Source: Bacillota bacterium (GTDB taxonomy: Bacteria > Bacillota_A > Clostridia > Lachnospirales > WQUN01). Taken from it: a stretch of DNA of 58,132 nt. Made by a program: the position numbers and the translations under genes. Numbering within the stretch: the stretch's first letter is position 1; the number at the start of each line of letters is the position of its first letter. The stretch is taken from positions 1-58,132 of the forward strand of contig WQTQ01000242.1 in assembly GCA_009786175.1 (NCBI GenBank). Direction: 5' to 3'. Shown piece by piece: positions 44,048 through 52,064 of the stretch. The notes under the pieces are model-generated. The model searched no databases. It was not told the origin of the DNA and worked only from the letters and a program-made list of their open reading frames with translations.

Positions 44048-45328
44048 GTGAAACTGGATTTAGGATTCATTACAATCAACGACATTCAGTTTAGTACGGT
44101 TTCAAGAATTGAAAGCGGTGTGCTTCATGTAAACAAAAGTGAACTTGCCGCACTTTTGCTAAAAGATAACCGCTTTAAGTATGTCGAAGTTGACATTGCG
44201 CGACCGGGGGAAAGCGTTCGCATAACCCCTGTAAAAGACGTTATTGAACCCCGCGTAAAAGTGGAAGGGCCGGGGGGCATGTTCCCGGGGGTACTTTCCG
44301 CTGTGGATACGGTGGGCACGGGCAAAACCCATGTACTGCGTGGCACAGCAGTTGTAACATGCGGCAAGGTTGTCGGTTTCCAGGAAGGCATAATTGACAT
44401 GACCGGACTTGGGGCAGAGTACACGCCTTTTTCACAGACCCTCAACTTAGTATTAACATTCGAGCCGGAAACCGGCCTGGACGCGCATGATTATGAAAAC
44501 GCCCTTCGTCTTGCCGGGTTAAAAGCCGCTGCGTACTTGGGTGAACTTGGCAAAAATATTGAGCCTTGTGAAGTTGTTACCTACGAAACCCTGCCAATTG
44601 CAAAAAGCATTGCCCAATACCCGGACTTACCAAAGGTTGGCTATGTACAAATGCTGCAAAGCCAAGGGTTGCTGCATGACACTTATGTCTACGGTGTAGA
44701 CATGAAGCAAAGTATTACCACACTGATAAACCCAACAGAAATTTTTGACGGGGCCATTATAAGCGGCAACTGTGTATCTGCCTGCGACAAAAACACGACT
44801 TACCACCATCAGAATAACCCTGTAATTGTGGACTTGTTCGCAGAACACGGCAAGACTCTAAACTTTGTGGGCATGATTATCACTAACGAAAATGTGTATC
44901 TTGCGGATAAGCAGCGTTCTTCCGACTGGACAGCAAAACTGTGCGAATACCTGGGGCTGGACGGCGCGATAATTTCCCAAGAAGGCTTTGGCAACCCGGA
45001 TACAGACTTGATTATGAACTGCAAAAAAATTGAAGCCAAGGGTATCCACACGGTAATAATTACAGACGAATACGCCGGGCGCGACGGCACTTCTCAATCC
45101 CTTGCAGACGTTGACGCATCTGCCAACGCGGTTGTTACCGGCGGCAACGCCAACGAAGTTGTAACCTTGCCAAAACTTGACAAGGTTATCGGTACGTTAG
45201 ACTACGTTGATAAAATTGCCGGCGGTTTTGAAAATAACTTGCAGCCGGACGGCTCTATTGTAGTGGAAATTCAGGCGATTACGGGGGCAACCAACGAACT
45301 TGGTTTCAACCGTATGAGCGCGAGATAA
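44048..45328 (+). CDS. grdE: Glycine reductase protein B subunit alpha/beta precursor
   Basis: 426 residues. MKLDLGFITINDIQF-like start, EVDIARPGESVRITPVKDVIEPRVKVEGPGG and EIQAITGATNELGFNRMSAR match GrdE. The proprotein self-cleaves to generate a pyruvoyl-bearing subunit that forms a Schiff base with glycine; here GNCVSAC places the expected Asn241-Cys242 cleavage site at the position I recall for characterised GrdE. It starts at GTG after AAAGGAG; the open frame upstream to 43994 is not needed. It works with GrdB to make the selenoprotein B of glycine reductase. Confidence 0.95.
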   Translation: MKLDLGFITINDIQFSTVSRIESGVLHVNKSELAALLLKDNRFKYVEVDIARPGESVRITPVKDVIEPRVKVEGPGGMFPGVLSAVDTVGTGKTHVLRGTAVVTCGKVVGFQEGIIDMTGLGAEYTPFSQTLNLVLTFEPETGLDAHDYENALRLAGLKAAAYLGELGKNIEPCEVVTYETLPIAKSIAQYPDLPKVGYVQMLQSQGLLHDTYVYGVDMKQSITTLINPTEIFDGAIISGNCVSACDKNTTYHHQNNPVIVDLFAEHGKTLNFVGMIITNENVYLADKQRSSDWTAKLCEYLGLDGAIISQEGFGNPDTDLIMNCKKIEAKGIHTVIITDEYAGRDGTSQSLADVDASANAVVTGGNANEVVTLPKLDKVIGTLDYVDKIAGGFENNLQPDGSIVVEIQAITGATNELGFNRMSAR

Positions 45329-45341
45329 CAACTAACCCGTC

Positions 45342-45362
45342 ATTCCCGGCTTAACCGGGAAT
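45342..45362. repeat. Hairpin between grdE and grdB
   Basis: An 8-bp perfect stem ATTCCCGG / CCGGGAAT with loop CTTAA, 13 bp after the grdE stop and close to the grdB Shine-Dalgarno. No T-run. It resembles REP-type intergenic hairpins; one copy in the window. Confidence 0.5.
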
Positions 45363-45384
45363 CCCATAAGGAGTGTGAAAGTTT

Positions 45385-46698
45385 GTGAGTAAATTGAAAG
45401 TGGTCCATTATATCAACCAGTTTTATGCGGGCATTGGCGGCGAAGAAATGGCGAATACACCGCCGGAAATACGCCCCGGCGCGGTAGGCCCGGGCCTTGC
45501 ATTCCAGGCCGCATTTGGCGATGCTGCGGAAATAATACAAACAATTGTCTGTGGTGATTCATATTTTAACGAAAACACAGAGGACGCGAAAAACGAAATC
45601 CTTGGCATGATAAAGAGTGTAAAGCCGGATTTGTTTATTGCGGGCCCTGCTTTTAATGCGGGCCGCTATGGCGTGGCTTGCGGTGCGGTTTGCGAAGCTG
45701 TTGCAAGTAAATTCGGTATCCCTGTGGTTACCGGCATGTACGAAGAAAACCCGGGCGCGGATATGTACAAAGAAAAAATGTACATTATCGCCACAAAGGC
45801 TTCTGCGGCAGGTATGCGTGATGCCGCCCCAAAAATGGCGAAACTTGCGTTAAAATTGGCAAGTGGCAAAAAAATTGGCGCGTCTGTAGAAGAAGGCTAC
45901 CTTCCAAACGGACAGCGGGTAAATTTCTTTGACACCGAGCGCGGCTCTAAGCGGGCCGTCAAAATGCTTCTTAGCAAAATGGCAGGCAAACCCTATGAAA
46001 CGGAATACCCAATGCCGGATTTCGACAGAGTAGCTGCTGTTCCTGCAGTTAAAGACATTACGAAAGCTACCATTGCTCTTGTAACATCCGGCGGCATCGT
46101 GCCAAAGGGCAACCCGGACCGTATAGAATCATCATCCGCTTCTAAATACGGTGAGTACGACATTACCGGTGTGACGGACCTTACTGAAGCGGGCTACGAG
46201 ACCGCTCACGGTGGCTACGATCCTGTTTATGCCAATCATGATGCGGACAGGGTTCTGCCTGTTGACGTTCTGCGGGAGTTTGAAGAAGAAGGTAAAATAG
46301 GCAAGCTTCACAACTTCTTCTATTCTACGGTTGGTAACGGAACTGCTGTAAAATCGTCCAAAAAATTTGCGGAGGAAATAGGGCAAAAGCTGCTTAGCCT
46401 TGGGGTTAACGCCGTTGTCCTAACTTCTACATGAGGCACCTGTACTCGTTGCGGTGCAACGATGGTGAAAGAAATTGAGCGCGTGGGCATCCCCGTGGTT
46501 CATTTATGTACAGTTACGCCAATATCCCTAACCGTGGGCGCGAACAGAATTGTTCCAACAATTGCAATCCCGCACCCGTTGGGCGACCCAAAACTTACTC
46601 CGGCAAAAGAAAAAGTACTGCGTACCAAAATTATGGACACGGCACTGGAAGCACTGACTACAGAAGTTGCCGGGCAGACGATATTTGATGTTAAGTAA
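45385..46698 (+). CDS. grdB: Glycine reductase selenoprotein B, GrdB (selenocysteine at codon 350)
   Basis: 437 residues when the in-frame TGA at 46432-46434 is read as selenocysteine. The N-part has VVHYINQFYAGIGGEEMANTPPEIRPGAVGPG and PDLFIAGPAFNAGRYG; the part after TGA continues in frame (GTCTRCGATMVKEIERVGIPV ... GQTIFDVK). The active-site motif is Sec350-Gly-Thr-Cys. GrdB forms with GrdE the substrate-binding protein B, producing a Sec-bound carboxymethyl selenoether passed to GrdA. The start GTG 45385 follows AAGGAG by 11 bases. Standard callers would end it at 46434 and list a false ORF at 46462. Confidence 0.95.
46432..46434 (+). other. grdB: UGA selenocysteine codon of grdB
   Basis: In-frame TGA flanked by conserved GrdB sequence on both sides (AVVLTST before, GTCTRCGATMVKEIE after). 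It encodes Sec in the UxxC motif. Confidence 0.93.
46447..46461 (+). promoter_or_regulatory. Candidate bacterial SECIS hairpin in grdB
   Basis: A perfect 6-bp stem CGTTGC / GCAACG with a GGT loop, 12 bases after the UGA, the distance range expected for bacterial SECIS elements that recruit SelB. Confidence 0.6.
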
Positions 46699-46713
46699 CA
46701 AATGATATATTCA

Positions 46714-46754
46714 AAAGTTAAGTTTGGCGGGATACCATAGCCAAACTTAACTTT
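46714..46754. repeat. Long hairpin between grdB and trxB
   Basis: A perfect 15-bp stem (AAAGTTAAGTTTGGC / GCCAAACTTAACTTT) with an 11-nt loop, 15 bp after the grdB stop. The right arm ends in TTT without a longer T-run, so it could be a weak terminator, a processing site or an mRNA stabiliser separating grdE-grdB from trxB. Confidence 0.75.
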
Positions 46755-46819
46755 CTGAAGACGTTTGTTACAGTACTATACTCAAAAAATGCAGCAAATA
46801 ATTTAAAGCAGGTGAAATC

Positions 46820-47770
46820 TTGAAGATATATGACGTTATCATAATTGGCGCAGGCCCTGCGGGGCTTGCTGCCGCTATTTACGCAGGCAGGGCCCGCCTC
46901 AGCACTTTGCTTATAGAAAAAGATGCCGTTGGCGGCCAAATAGTTATCACATCTGAAATAGAAAATTATCCCGGCGGGATCGAGCATGAAACGGGTCCAA
47001 GCCTTATTGGCCGCATGGTTGCCCAAGTTGACCATTTTGGCGCAGAGCGTATAAGCGACACAATCATTGATGTGGAACTGGAGCCAAAAACAAAAATAGT
47101 TAAGGGCCATAAAGGCGAGTACCACGGCAAAACTGTGATAATTGCCACAGGCGCGTATCCTCGCCCAATTGGCTGCCCGGGCGAACGGGAACTTGTGGGC
47201 AAGGGCGTAAGCTACTGCGCCACATGCGACGCTAACTTTTTTGAAGACTTTGAAGTTTACGTTGTAGGCGGCGGTGACTCTGCCGTAGAAGAAGCAATTT
47301 ACCTTACCAAGTTTGCCCGCAAAGTTACAATAGTCCACCGCAGGGACGAGCTTCGCGCGGCAAAATCCATCCAAGAGCGGGCGTTTGCCAACCCAAAAAT
47401 TGCGTATATGTGGGATAGCGTAGTGGAGGAGTTAAAAGGCGACGGTATTTTGACCTCCATGGTTGTCAAAAACGTAAAAACCGGCGAACTGCGCGAAATT
47501 GAAGCGGACGAGGAAGACGGCACCTTTGGCGTATTTGTGTTTGTAGGCTTTGTGCCTAACACCGACCTTTTTGTGGGTAAAGTTGAAATGGACGGCGCGT
47601 ATATCCCAACAGATGATGAAATGCGCACAAATATCCCCGGCGTTTTTGCCGCGGGGGATTTGCGCGTTAAGCTGCTAAAGCAAGTTGTAACTGCCGCGGC
47701 GGATGGCGCAATTGCGGCTGTAGCCGCAGAGCATTATATCAACACATTGGGGGATACTCAAGATGAATAA
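46820..47770 (+). CDS. trxB: Thioredoxin reductase (glycine reductase associated)
   Basis: 316 residues. FAD motif GAGPAGLAAAIYAGRARL, redox-active Cys pair in SYCATCDANFF, NADP motif GGGDSAVEEA with HRRDELRA, and VFAAGDLRVKLLKQVVTAAADG. It reduces the thioredoxin that recycles GrdA. It starts at TTG after AGGTG and is preceded by a long hairpin. It overlaps the next small gene by 8 bases. Confidence 0.95.
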   Translation: MKIYDVIIIGAGPAGLAAAIYAGRARLSTLLIEKDAVGGQIVITSEIENYPGGIEHETGPSLIGRMVAQVDHFGAERISDTIIDVELEPKTKIVKGHKGEYHGKTVIIATGAYPRPIGCPGERELVGKGVSYCATCDANFFEDFEVYVVGGGDSAVEEAIYLTKFARKVTIVHRRDELRAAKSIQERAFANPKIAYMWDSVVEELKGDGILTSMVVKNVKTGELREIEADEEDGTFGVFVFVGFVPNTDLFVGKVEMDGAYIPTDDEMRTNIPGVFAAGDLRVKLLKQVVTAAADGAIAAVAAEHYINTLGDTQDE

Positions 47771-48083
47771 TGATGTAAAAATCTTGTCTTTACTGGAAGA
47801 ACTTAAACAGGGACAAGCTGAACTAAGAGTAGAAGTTAATACGATTAAGGAAGACCTTGCCGTTGTTAAGGATGAACTTGCTGTCAATAAGAAGGATTTC
47901 ATTACATTCAGAGAGGAAACAAACTCTAATTTTGCTGAATTGCGGACAGAGACAAGAATTCTCAGAGATAATCAGCTCACAGACTACCAACTTTTACAAA
48001 AAGTTGATAAAAAGCTTGATAACATGTCTGTAACGGTTAGCGTTCATGACCAGAAATTCAAACGAATGAAAGCTGCCCTTTAA
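47763..48083 (+). CDS. Small coiled-coil protein between trxB and trxA
   Basis: 106 residues, highly charged, with heptad-like repeats (LLEELKQGQAELRVEVNTIKEDLAVVKDELAV, then LRTETRILRDNQLTDYQLLQKVDKKLDNM). No signal peptide or membrane segment. It overlaps the trxB stop and lies 18 bp before trxA, so it is probably cotranscribed. This position is normally empty in grd operons. I do not recognise a family; a fortuitous insertion or a scaffold role are both possible. Confidence 0.7.
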   Translation: MNNDVKILSLLEELKQGQAELRVEVNTIKEDLAVVKDELAVNKKDFITFREETNSNFAELRTETRILRDNQLTDYQLLQKVDKKLDNMSVTVSVHDQKFKRMKAAL

Positions 48084-48101
48084 TAATATGGAGGTGAAAA
48101 A

Positions 48102-48419
48102 ATGCTGGAAGTAAACAAAGATACATTTGAAGCAGAAGTTTTGCAGGCCAAAGGTAAAGTTCTGGTTGACTACTACGGCGATGGCTGCGTACCGTGCGAA
48201 GCGTTGCTGCCGTTCGTAACCGCTATGGCGGAAAAGTACGGCGATAAACTAAAATTTGTCAAGCTTAACACAACAAAAGCCCGCAGGCTTGCCATAGGCC
48301 AAAAGATTTTGGGCTTGCCCGTAATCGCGGTTTATGAAAATGGCGTGAAGCTGGAAGAGCTTGTGAAAGACGATGCTACAGAAGCAAATATCGAGGCAAT
48401 GATTTTACGTCACGCATAA
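48102..48419 (+). CDS. trxA: Thioredoxin (glycine reductase type, CVPC active site)
   Basis: 105 residues. The active site GCVPC (Cys-Val-Pro-Cys, about residues 28-31) replaces the usual CGPC; the same pattern is known for thioredoxins of glycine reductase operons. The rest of the fold is normal (VLVDYYGDG..., KFVKLNTTKARRLAIGQKILGLPVIAVYENG with the cis-Pro loop). It passes electrons from TrxB to GrdA, which carries the Sec/Cys disulphide-like bond. Confidence 0.93.
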   Translation: MLEVNKDTFEAEVLQAKGKVLVDYYGDGCVPCEALLPFVTAMAEKYGDKLKFVKLNTTKARRLAIGQKILGLPVIAVYENGVKLEELVKDDATEANIEAMILRHA

Positions 48420-48476
48420 AACTGGAGATATCTGGTTTTTATACAGCCCCACTAAAATACGAAAGGAGTAGCGTAC

Positions 48477-48950
48477 GTGTCAATTTTAGCAAATAAAAAA
48501 GTCGTTATAATTGGCGACAGGGATGGCGTACCCGGCCCGGCTATTGAAGAATGCATTAAAACAGCAGCAGACGCGGAAGTTTTGTTTTCTTCCACAGAAT
48601 GCTTTGTTTGAACCGCCGCCGGTGCAATGGACTTGGAAAATCAGAAGAGGGTAAAGGAATTTGCCGAACAGTTTGGCCCGGAAAACATTGTTGTTATCCT
48701 GGGCGCGGCTGAAGGGGAAGCTTCCGGCATTGCCGCTGAAACAGTTACAGCAGGCGATCCTACTTTTGCAGGTCCGTTGACAGGGGTCTCGTTGGGACTC
48801 CGGGTGTATCACATTTGTGAAGAAGAAATAAAATCTGCAGTTGATGCCTCTGTTTATGACGAACAGGTGGGTATGATGGAAATGGTTCTGGATTTAGACG
48901 AAATTTCGTCCGAAATGAACTCTATCCGCGAGCAGTATTGTAAGTTTTAA
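48477..48950 (+). CDS. grdA: Glycine reductase selenoprotein A, GrdA (selenocysteine at codon 45)
   Basis: 157 residues with TGA at 48609-48611 read as selenocysteine. N-terminal [21 protein letters not shown], the active motif [20 protein letters not shown] (Cys42-Phe-Val-Sec45) and the C-terminal [20 protein letters not shown] match GrdA. It receives the carboxymethyl group from protein B and transfers it to protein C (GrdC/GrdD), yielding acetyl phosphate. It starts at GTG 48477 after AAAGGAG. A terminator follows at 48960, so grdC and grdD do not follow directly. Confidence 0.95.
48609..48611 (+). other. grdA: UGA selenocysteine codon of grdA
   Basis: In-frame TGA inside the conserved [14 protein letters not shown] motif. 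It is followed at once by a short self-complementary stretch (ACCG / CGGT at 48612-48623). Confidence 0.93.
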
Positions 48951-48959
48951 AGATAAAAG

Positions 48960-48994
48960 CGAGTTGACTCGAAAATCGGGTCAACTCGTTTTTT
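48960..48994 (+). terminator. Terminator of grd operon after grdA
   Basis: A 12-bp stem (CGAGTTGACTCG / CGGGTCAACTCG, one G-U pair) with a 5-nt loop and TTTTTT. It ends the transcript 10 bp after the grdA stop. Confidence 0.88.
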
Positions 48995-49007
48995 ATGAAA
49001 TTTTTTG

Positions 49008-49036
49008 TTGACAATGTTTATTTAATGCTACATACT
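49008..49036 (+). promoter_or_regulatory. Candidate promoter of accessory block
   Basis: TTGACA (49008-49013), 17 bp, CATACT (49031-49036), 112 bp before the next gene. The interval between has no other clear gene. Confidence 0.55.
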
Positions 49037-49163
49037 TCCAGTACATCAATTTCCTATGCAACATTTGCAAAATGCCGTAGGGGTAGCGCGCCCATTACAA
49101 AAAAATGCGTGACGGTATGTTGCGGTGTAGAGGAAAGGGGAGATACCCATAGCAAAAAACATA

Positions 49164-50120
49164 TTGGTGACAGATCATTTAGGCAACAGACTTGAGCCCA
49201 CATACCCCAAACGAGCAAAGGGGTTAGTGAAAAACGGCAGGGCAGAGTTTTTAAACGAGAATCACATACGCATGAAAGACTGCTGTCCGCCGAACTTATT
49301 GGAGGACAAAACAATGGAAAATAATACAAATAGTTACGCGCCTATTAGAATTAATTTTAATCCAAGAGACTGGGAATTTTATGCCGAGCATAAGCATATA
49401 GGTTCCCGTTCATTTATAACCGATTTTACCGGTAAGTTAGTAGAATGCTACACTATTGGTGACTGGAGTAGGAACTTAACAGCAATCATTCGCTATTTAA
49501 GATTGGATAAGCATACGGATTACGTCTTTTCTTTTTGGCTTAACGGCGGCGAAAACGACAGGTACCAAGAAGTGTGTAAGTTTGAAATAATGTTTGACGA
49601 GCCGGAGTCACCCTACGAAATGAAGCATGTCAGGTATGCAAGTAGGTTTTCCTACAACCTTAATCGCAGTTTCATAAAGTATGAAATGCATTACAAAGGC
49701 TGGTATCTGTACGAAATTCCATTTAACACAGGGGATAATGAGTATACTCGCCTGAACTTTTCCTGTATGGACGCACCTTGTACAATTATCCCGGCACGGG
49801 AAAAATCTTATTACGAAAACCTTCAACCGGACGAACCTCGCACAGATTTGCCGCAGCGTTCCAATTTAGTATATCCAAATGGCTATCCAACGGACGCAAG
49901 CTGGTCGTGGAAAGTGTTTGGCAAAAACGATGCGCAAAACAATCGGAATTTCAGCGATTTCTCAAAATTTGACAAATTTGATAACTTTGATTTTAACGAG
50001 GAAATCCGCAGTAGAATTGACATTGATACTCTTATCGAAGAAATTGTTGAGGACGTTGTTGATGATGCCAGGTATGAACTTGAAGAACGGTTGAAGGACC
50101 AGTTAAAGAACGGGAAGTAA
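49164..50120 (+). CDS. Uncharacterised protein with N-terminal YPKRAKGLVKNGRA module
   Basis: 318 residues from TTG 49164. The start (VTDHLGNRLEPTYPKRAKGL, continuing VKNGRAEFLNE) resembles short modules found at the N-termini of many Clostridia proteins and, more loosely, the RRXRR motif of some nucleases (inference from pattern). The middle (about 60-230) is a mixed beta region with no motif I recognise; a charged coiled segment forms the C-terminus. In-frame ATA at 49149, 8 bases after AAGGGG, would give an N-terminus (AKNILVTDHLG) closer to what I expect, so a rare AUA start is possible. AT-rich composition. Confidence 0.68.
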   Translation: MVTDHLGNRLEPTYPKRAKGLVKNGRAEFLNENHIRMKDCCPPNLLEDKTMENNTNSYAPIRINFNPRDWEFYAEHKHIGSRSFITDFTGKLVECYTIGDWSRNLTAIIRYLRLDKHTDYVFSFWLNGGENDRYQEVCKFEIMFDEPESPYEMKHVRYASRFSYNLNRSFIKYEMHYKGWYLYEIPFNTGDNEYTRLNFSCMDAPCTIIPAREKSYYENLQPDEPRTDLPQRSNLVYPNGYPTDASWSWKVFGKNDAQNNRNFSDFSKFDKFDNFDFNEEIRSRIDIDTLIEEIVEDVVDDARYELEERLKDQLKNGK

Positions 50121-50213
50121 ACTGCGAAACAAAAAAAAGCGTTCATACATCACCTAGGTTAGGTGAATCAAATGAATGAGCGCGAAAAAAGAAGCAGCCG
50201 GGAGGAAGCGGCA

Positions 50214-51476
50214 ATGATAAGGAATGTAAAGGATAAAATCCAATTCACCACCGGGATCAAGATAATTCTATTGTTTGGCGTTATAAGTTTTTTTGGCGAC
50301 ATGGCATACGAAAGTGCCAGAGGCAATCATGGCCAATATATGGCTTTGCTTGGGATTGACATTATCACTGTTGGCATTATTGCAGGTATAGGCGAATTTC
50401 TTGCCTTCACGATGCGGATTGTATCGGGTATATGGGTTGATAAGACGCGAAAATATTGGCCGTTTGTCTTTGCAGGGTATGGCCTGATTATATCTGTGCC
50501 TTTGACCGGCCTTGTAAGAGAAGGCCAAAACGCATGGATATACCTGCTTATTTTTATCATGCTTGAAAGAATAGGCAAGGCACTACGCAGCCCGGCAAAG
50601 GACACAATTATTTCAACAGTGGCCGAAGGCGAGGACAAAGTCGGTACAGGTTTTGCATTTGGCTGGCAGGAAGCCCTTGATAGGGCAGGTGCCGCCGTTG
50701 GCCCACTGCTGTTTACGTTAGTATTTATGATAACAGGCCGCGAGGGCATTGTTGAGTATGCAACAGGCTATATGCTGTTAGGCATCCCGTTTATACTGCT
50801 TATGATTACGGTTTGCATCGTATTCAGAAAAGTCAAAACTGCGCAAATCATGGAAACCAGGCTTAAAGCTATTGAGGTTTCCAAGGAGCGTGAAAAGCTG
50901 CCGACGGTGTTTTGGATATATTGCGCCTTTACGTTTTTTTCTCTTATTGGCTTTGTTACGTTTACACCGATAGGCTTTTATCTTGCCACAACCGGGGTAC
51001 TTTCAGGCAGGGCAATACCTGCATTATACTCGGTGGCGATGGCCACAAACGCAGTATTGGCCGTTTTTATAGGTATCGCATACGACAAGATAAAGAAAAA
51101 AACCGGAAACAAGCATTCGGGGCTTTTGATGCTTGTGTTTGTTCCGTTTATAAGTGCGCTGTTTCCATTTTTGTTTTTAAGTGGCTCTGTACCCCTTGTA
51201 GTTGTCGGGTTCGTTGTCTACGGGATCATCCTTGCAACCCATTCCACGATTATGCGCGCCTCAATAGCCGATGTTGTATCCCTTCGCAAAAGAGGTACCG
51301 GCTACGGAATCTTTAATACGGCCTTCGGTTTAGCCCTGATGATAGGAAGCATTGTTTTTGGCTTTATTATCAATAATTTTGATGTTATACATGTGCAGAT
51401 TTTCACTATATGTACACAGGTTACAGCATCTGTAATATTCGTTTTTATGAGGCGACAAATAAGAAAGAATATTTAG
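50214..51476 (+). CDS. Major facilitator superfamily transporter
   Basis: 420 residues with about 12 hydrophobic segments. The motif WVDKTRKYWPFVFAGYGLI is the MFS loop 2-3 signature region, and GKALRSPAKDTIISTVAEGEDKVG resembles drug-efflux and DHA-type carriers. ATG 50214 is preferred because GGGAGG lies 8 bases before it; in-frame ATG 50172 and GTG 50163 would extend the N-terminus by 14 or 17 residues, with a weaker TAGGTG site. The substrate is unknown. It is followed by a terminator. Confidence 0.85.
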   Translation: MIRNVKDKIQFTTGIKIILLFGVISFFGDMAYESARGNHGQYMALLGIDIITVGIIAGIGEFLAFTMRIVSGIWVDKTRKYWPFVFAGYGLIISVPLTGLVREGQNAWIYLLIFIMLERIGKALRSPAKDTIISTVAEGEDKVGTGFAFGWQEALDRAGAAVGPLLFTLVFMITGREGIVEYATGYMLLGIPFILLMITVCIVFRKVKTAQIMETRLKAIEVSKEREKLPTVFWIYCAFTFFSLIGFVTFTPIGFYLATTGVLSGRAIPALYSVAMATNAVLAVFIGIAYDKIKKKTGNKHSGLLMLVFVPFISALFPFLFLSGSVPLVVVGFVVYGIILATHSTIMRASIADVVSLRKRGTGYGIFNTAFGLALMIGSIVFGFIINNFDVIHVQIFTICTQVTASVIFVFMRRQIRKNI

Positions 51477-51486
51477 TACGAATGAG

Positions 51487-51521
51487 GAGCCCCAGAAACA
51501 CTGGTTTTCTGGGGTTCTTTT
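51487..51521 (+). terminator. Terminator after MFS gene
   Basis: A 12-bp stem GAGCCCCAGAAA / TTTCTGGGGTTC (one G-U pair) with a 7-nt loop and TTTT. A lone half of the CCCCC/GGGGG element (CTGGGGGTAGA) lies just after it at 51526. Confidence 0.8.
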
Positions 51522-51599
51522 ACGTCTGGGGGTAGATTTCCGGCAATAAAGGTTCACACGAACGATATGCAAAGTAATGAAAATGAAATGGAGGTTGCC

Positions 51600-52043
51600 A
51601 TGGAGAGTTATCATCAACCGGTAATACGCTTGGCGCAAGCATCTGATGCGAAAAAATTAAAAAACCTCAATGATTTGTTTAATGATAAGGACGATACAAC
51701 ACTTAATGAATTGGAAGCATCATTGCGTGAAAATAAAAATGAAATCATTGTTTGTGCAGACAATGGCACGTCAATTGTTGGAATCTGTTGCATATCAATA
51801 ATTAGTACAATGTGTTTTAATTGGCGATACTGTTTTATTACAGAACTATTTGTTCAAGAAGAATATAGGGGACATGGCATTGGTAAAGCATTGATGAAAT
51901 TTGCCGAAGAGGAATTAACCAAGATAGGAATTAAAAAGACTTTTCTCTGGGTTGGTGAATCAAATAAGAAAGCTCGAAAACTATATACATCCCTTGGGTT
52001 TGTCGAAATGACTGACGTAATTATGTGTATGAGAGAATATTGA
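51600..52043 (+). CDS. GNAT-family N-acetyltransferase
   Basis: 147 residues. The acetyl-CoA loop EEYRGHGIGKALM (about residues 87-99) and the motif NKKARKLYTSLGFVEM are typical of GNAT. The start ATG 51600 follows GGAGGTTGCC; the frame is open from 51567, but that ATG has no good site. The coding sequence is AT-rich. The substrate is unknown. Confidence 0.9.
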   Translation: MESYHQPVIRLAQASDAKKLKNLNDLFNDKDDTTLNELEASLRENKNEIIVCADNGTSIVGICCISIISTMCFNWRYCFITELFVQEEYRGHGIGKALMKFAEEELTKIGIKKTFLWVGESNKKARKLYTSLGFVEMTDVIMCMREY

Positions 52044-52064
52044 TTCATAATAGCTCTGTACGCC

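Noticed and set aside
46462..46698. Separate 78-residue gene starting at ATG 46462
   Set aside because: It is the 3' part of grdB after the selenocysteine UGA; the sequence is continuous with GrdB.
46718..47374. 218-residue minus-strand open frame opposite trxB
   Set aside because: trxB is unambiguous on the plus strand; the antisense frame has no motif or ribosome site.
48627..48950. Separate 107-residue gene
   Set aside because: It is the 3' part of grdA after the selenocysteine UGA; the upstream part 48477-48608 supplies the N-terminus.
51524..51536. Half copy of the palindrome (CTGGGGGTAGA) after the MFS terminator
   Set aside because: Only one arm is present and one base differs; it could be a relic but cannot be supported alone.
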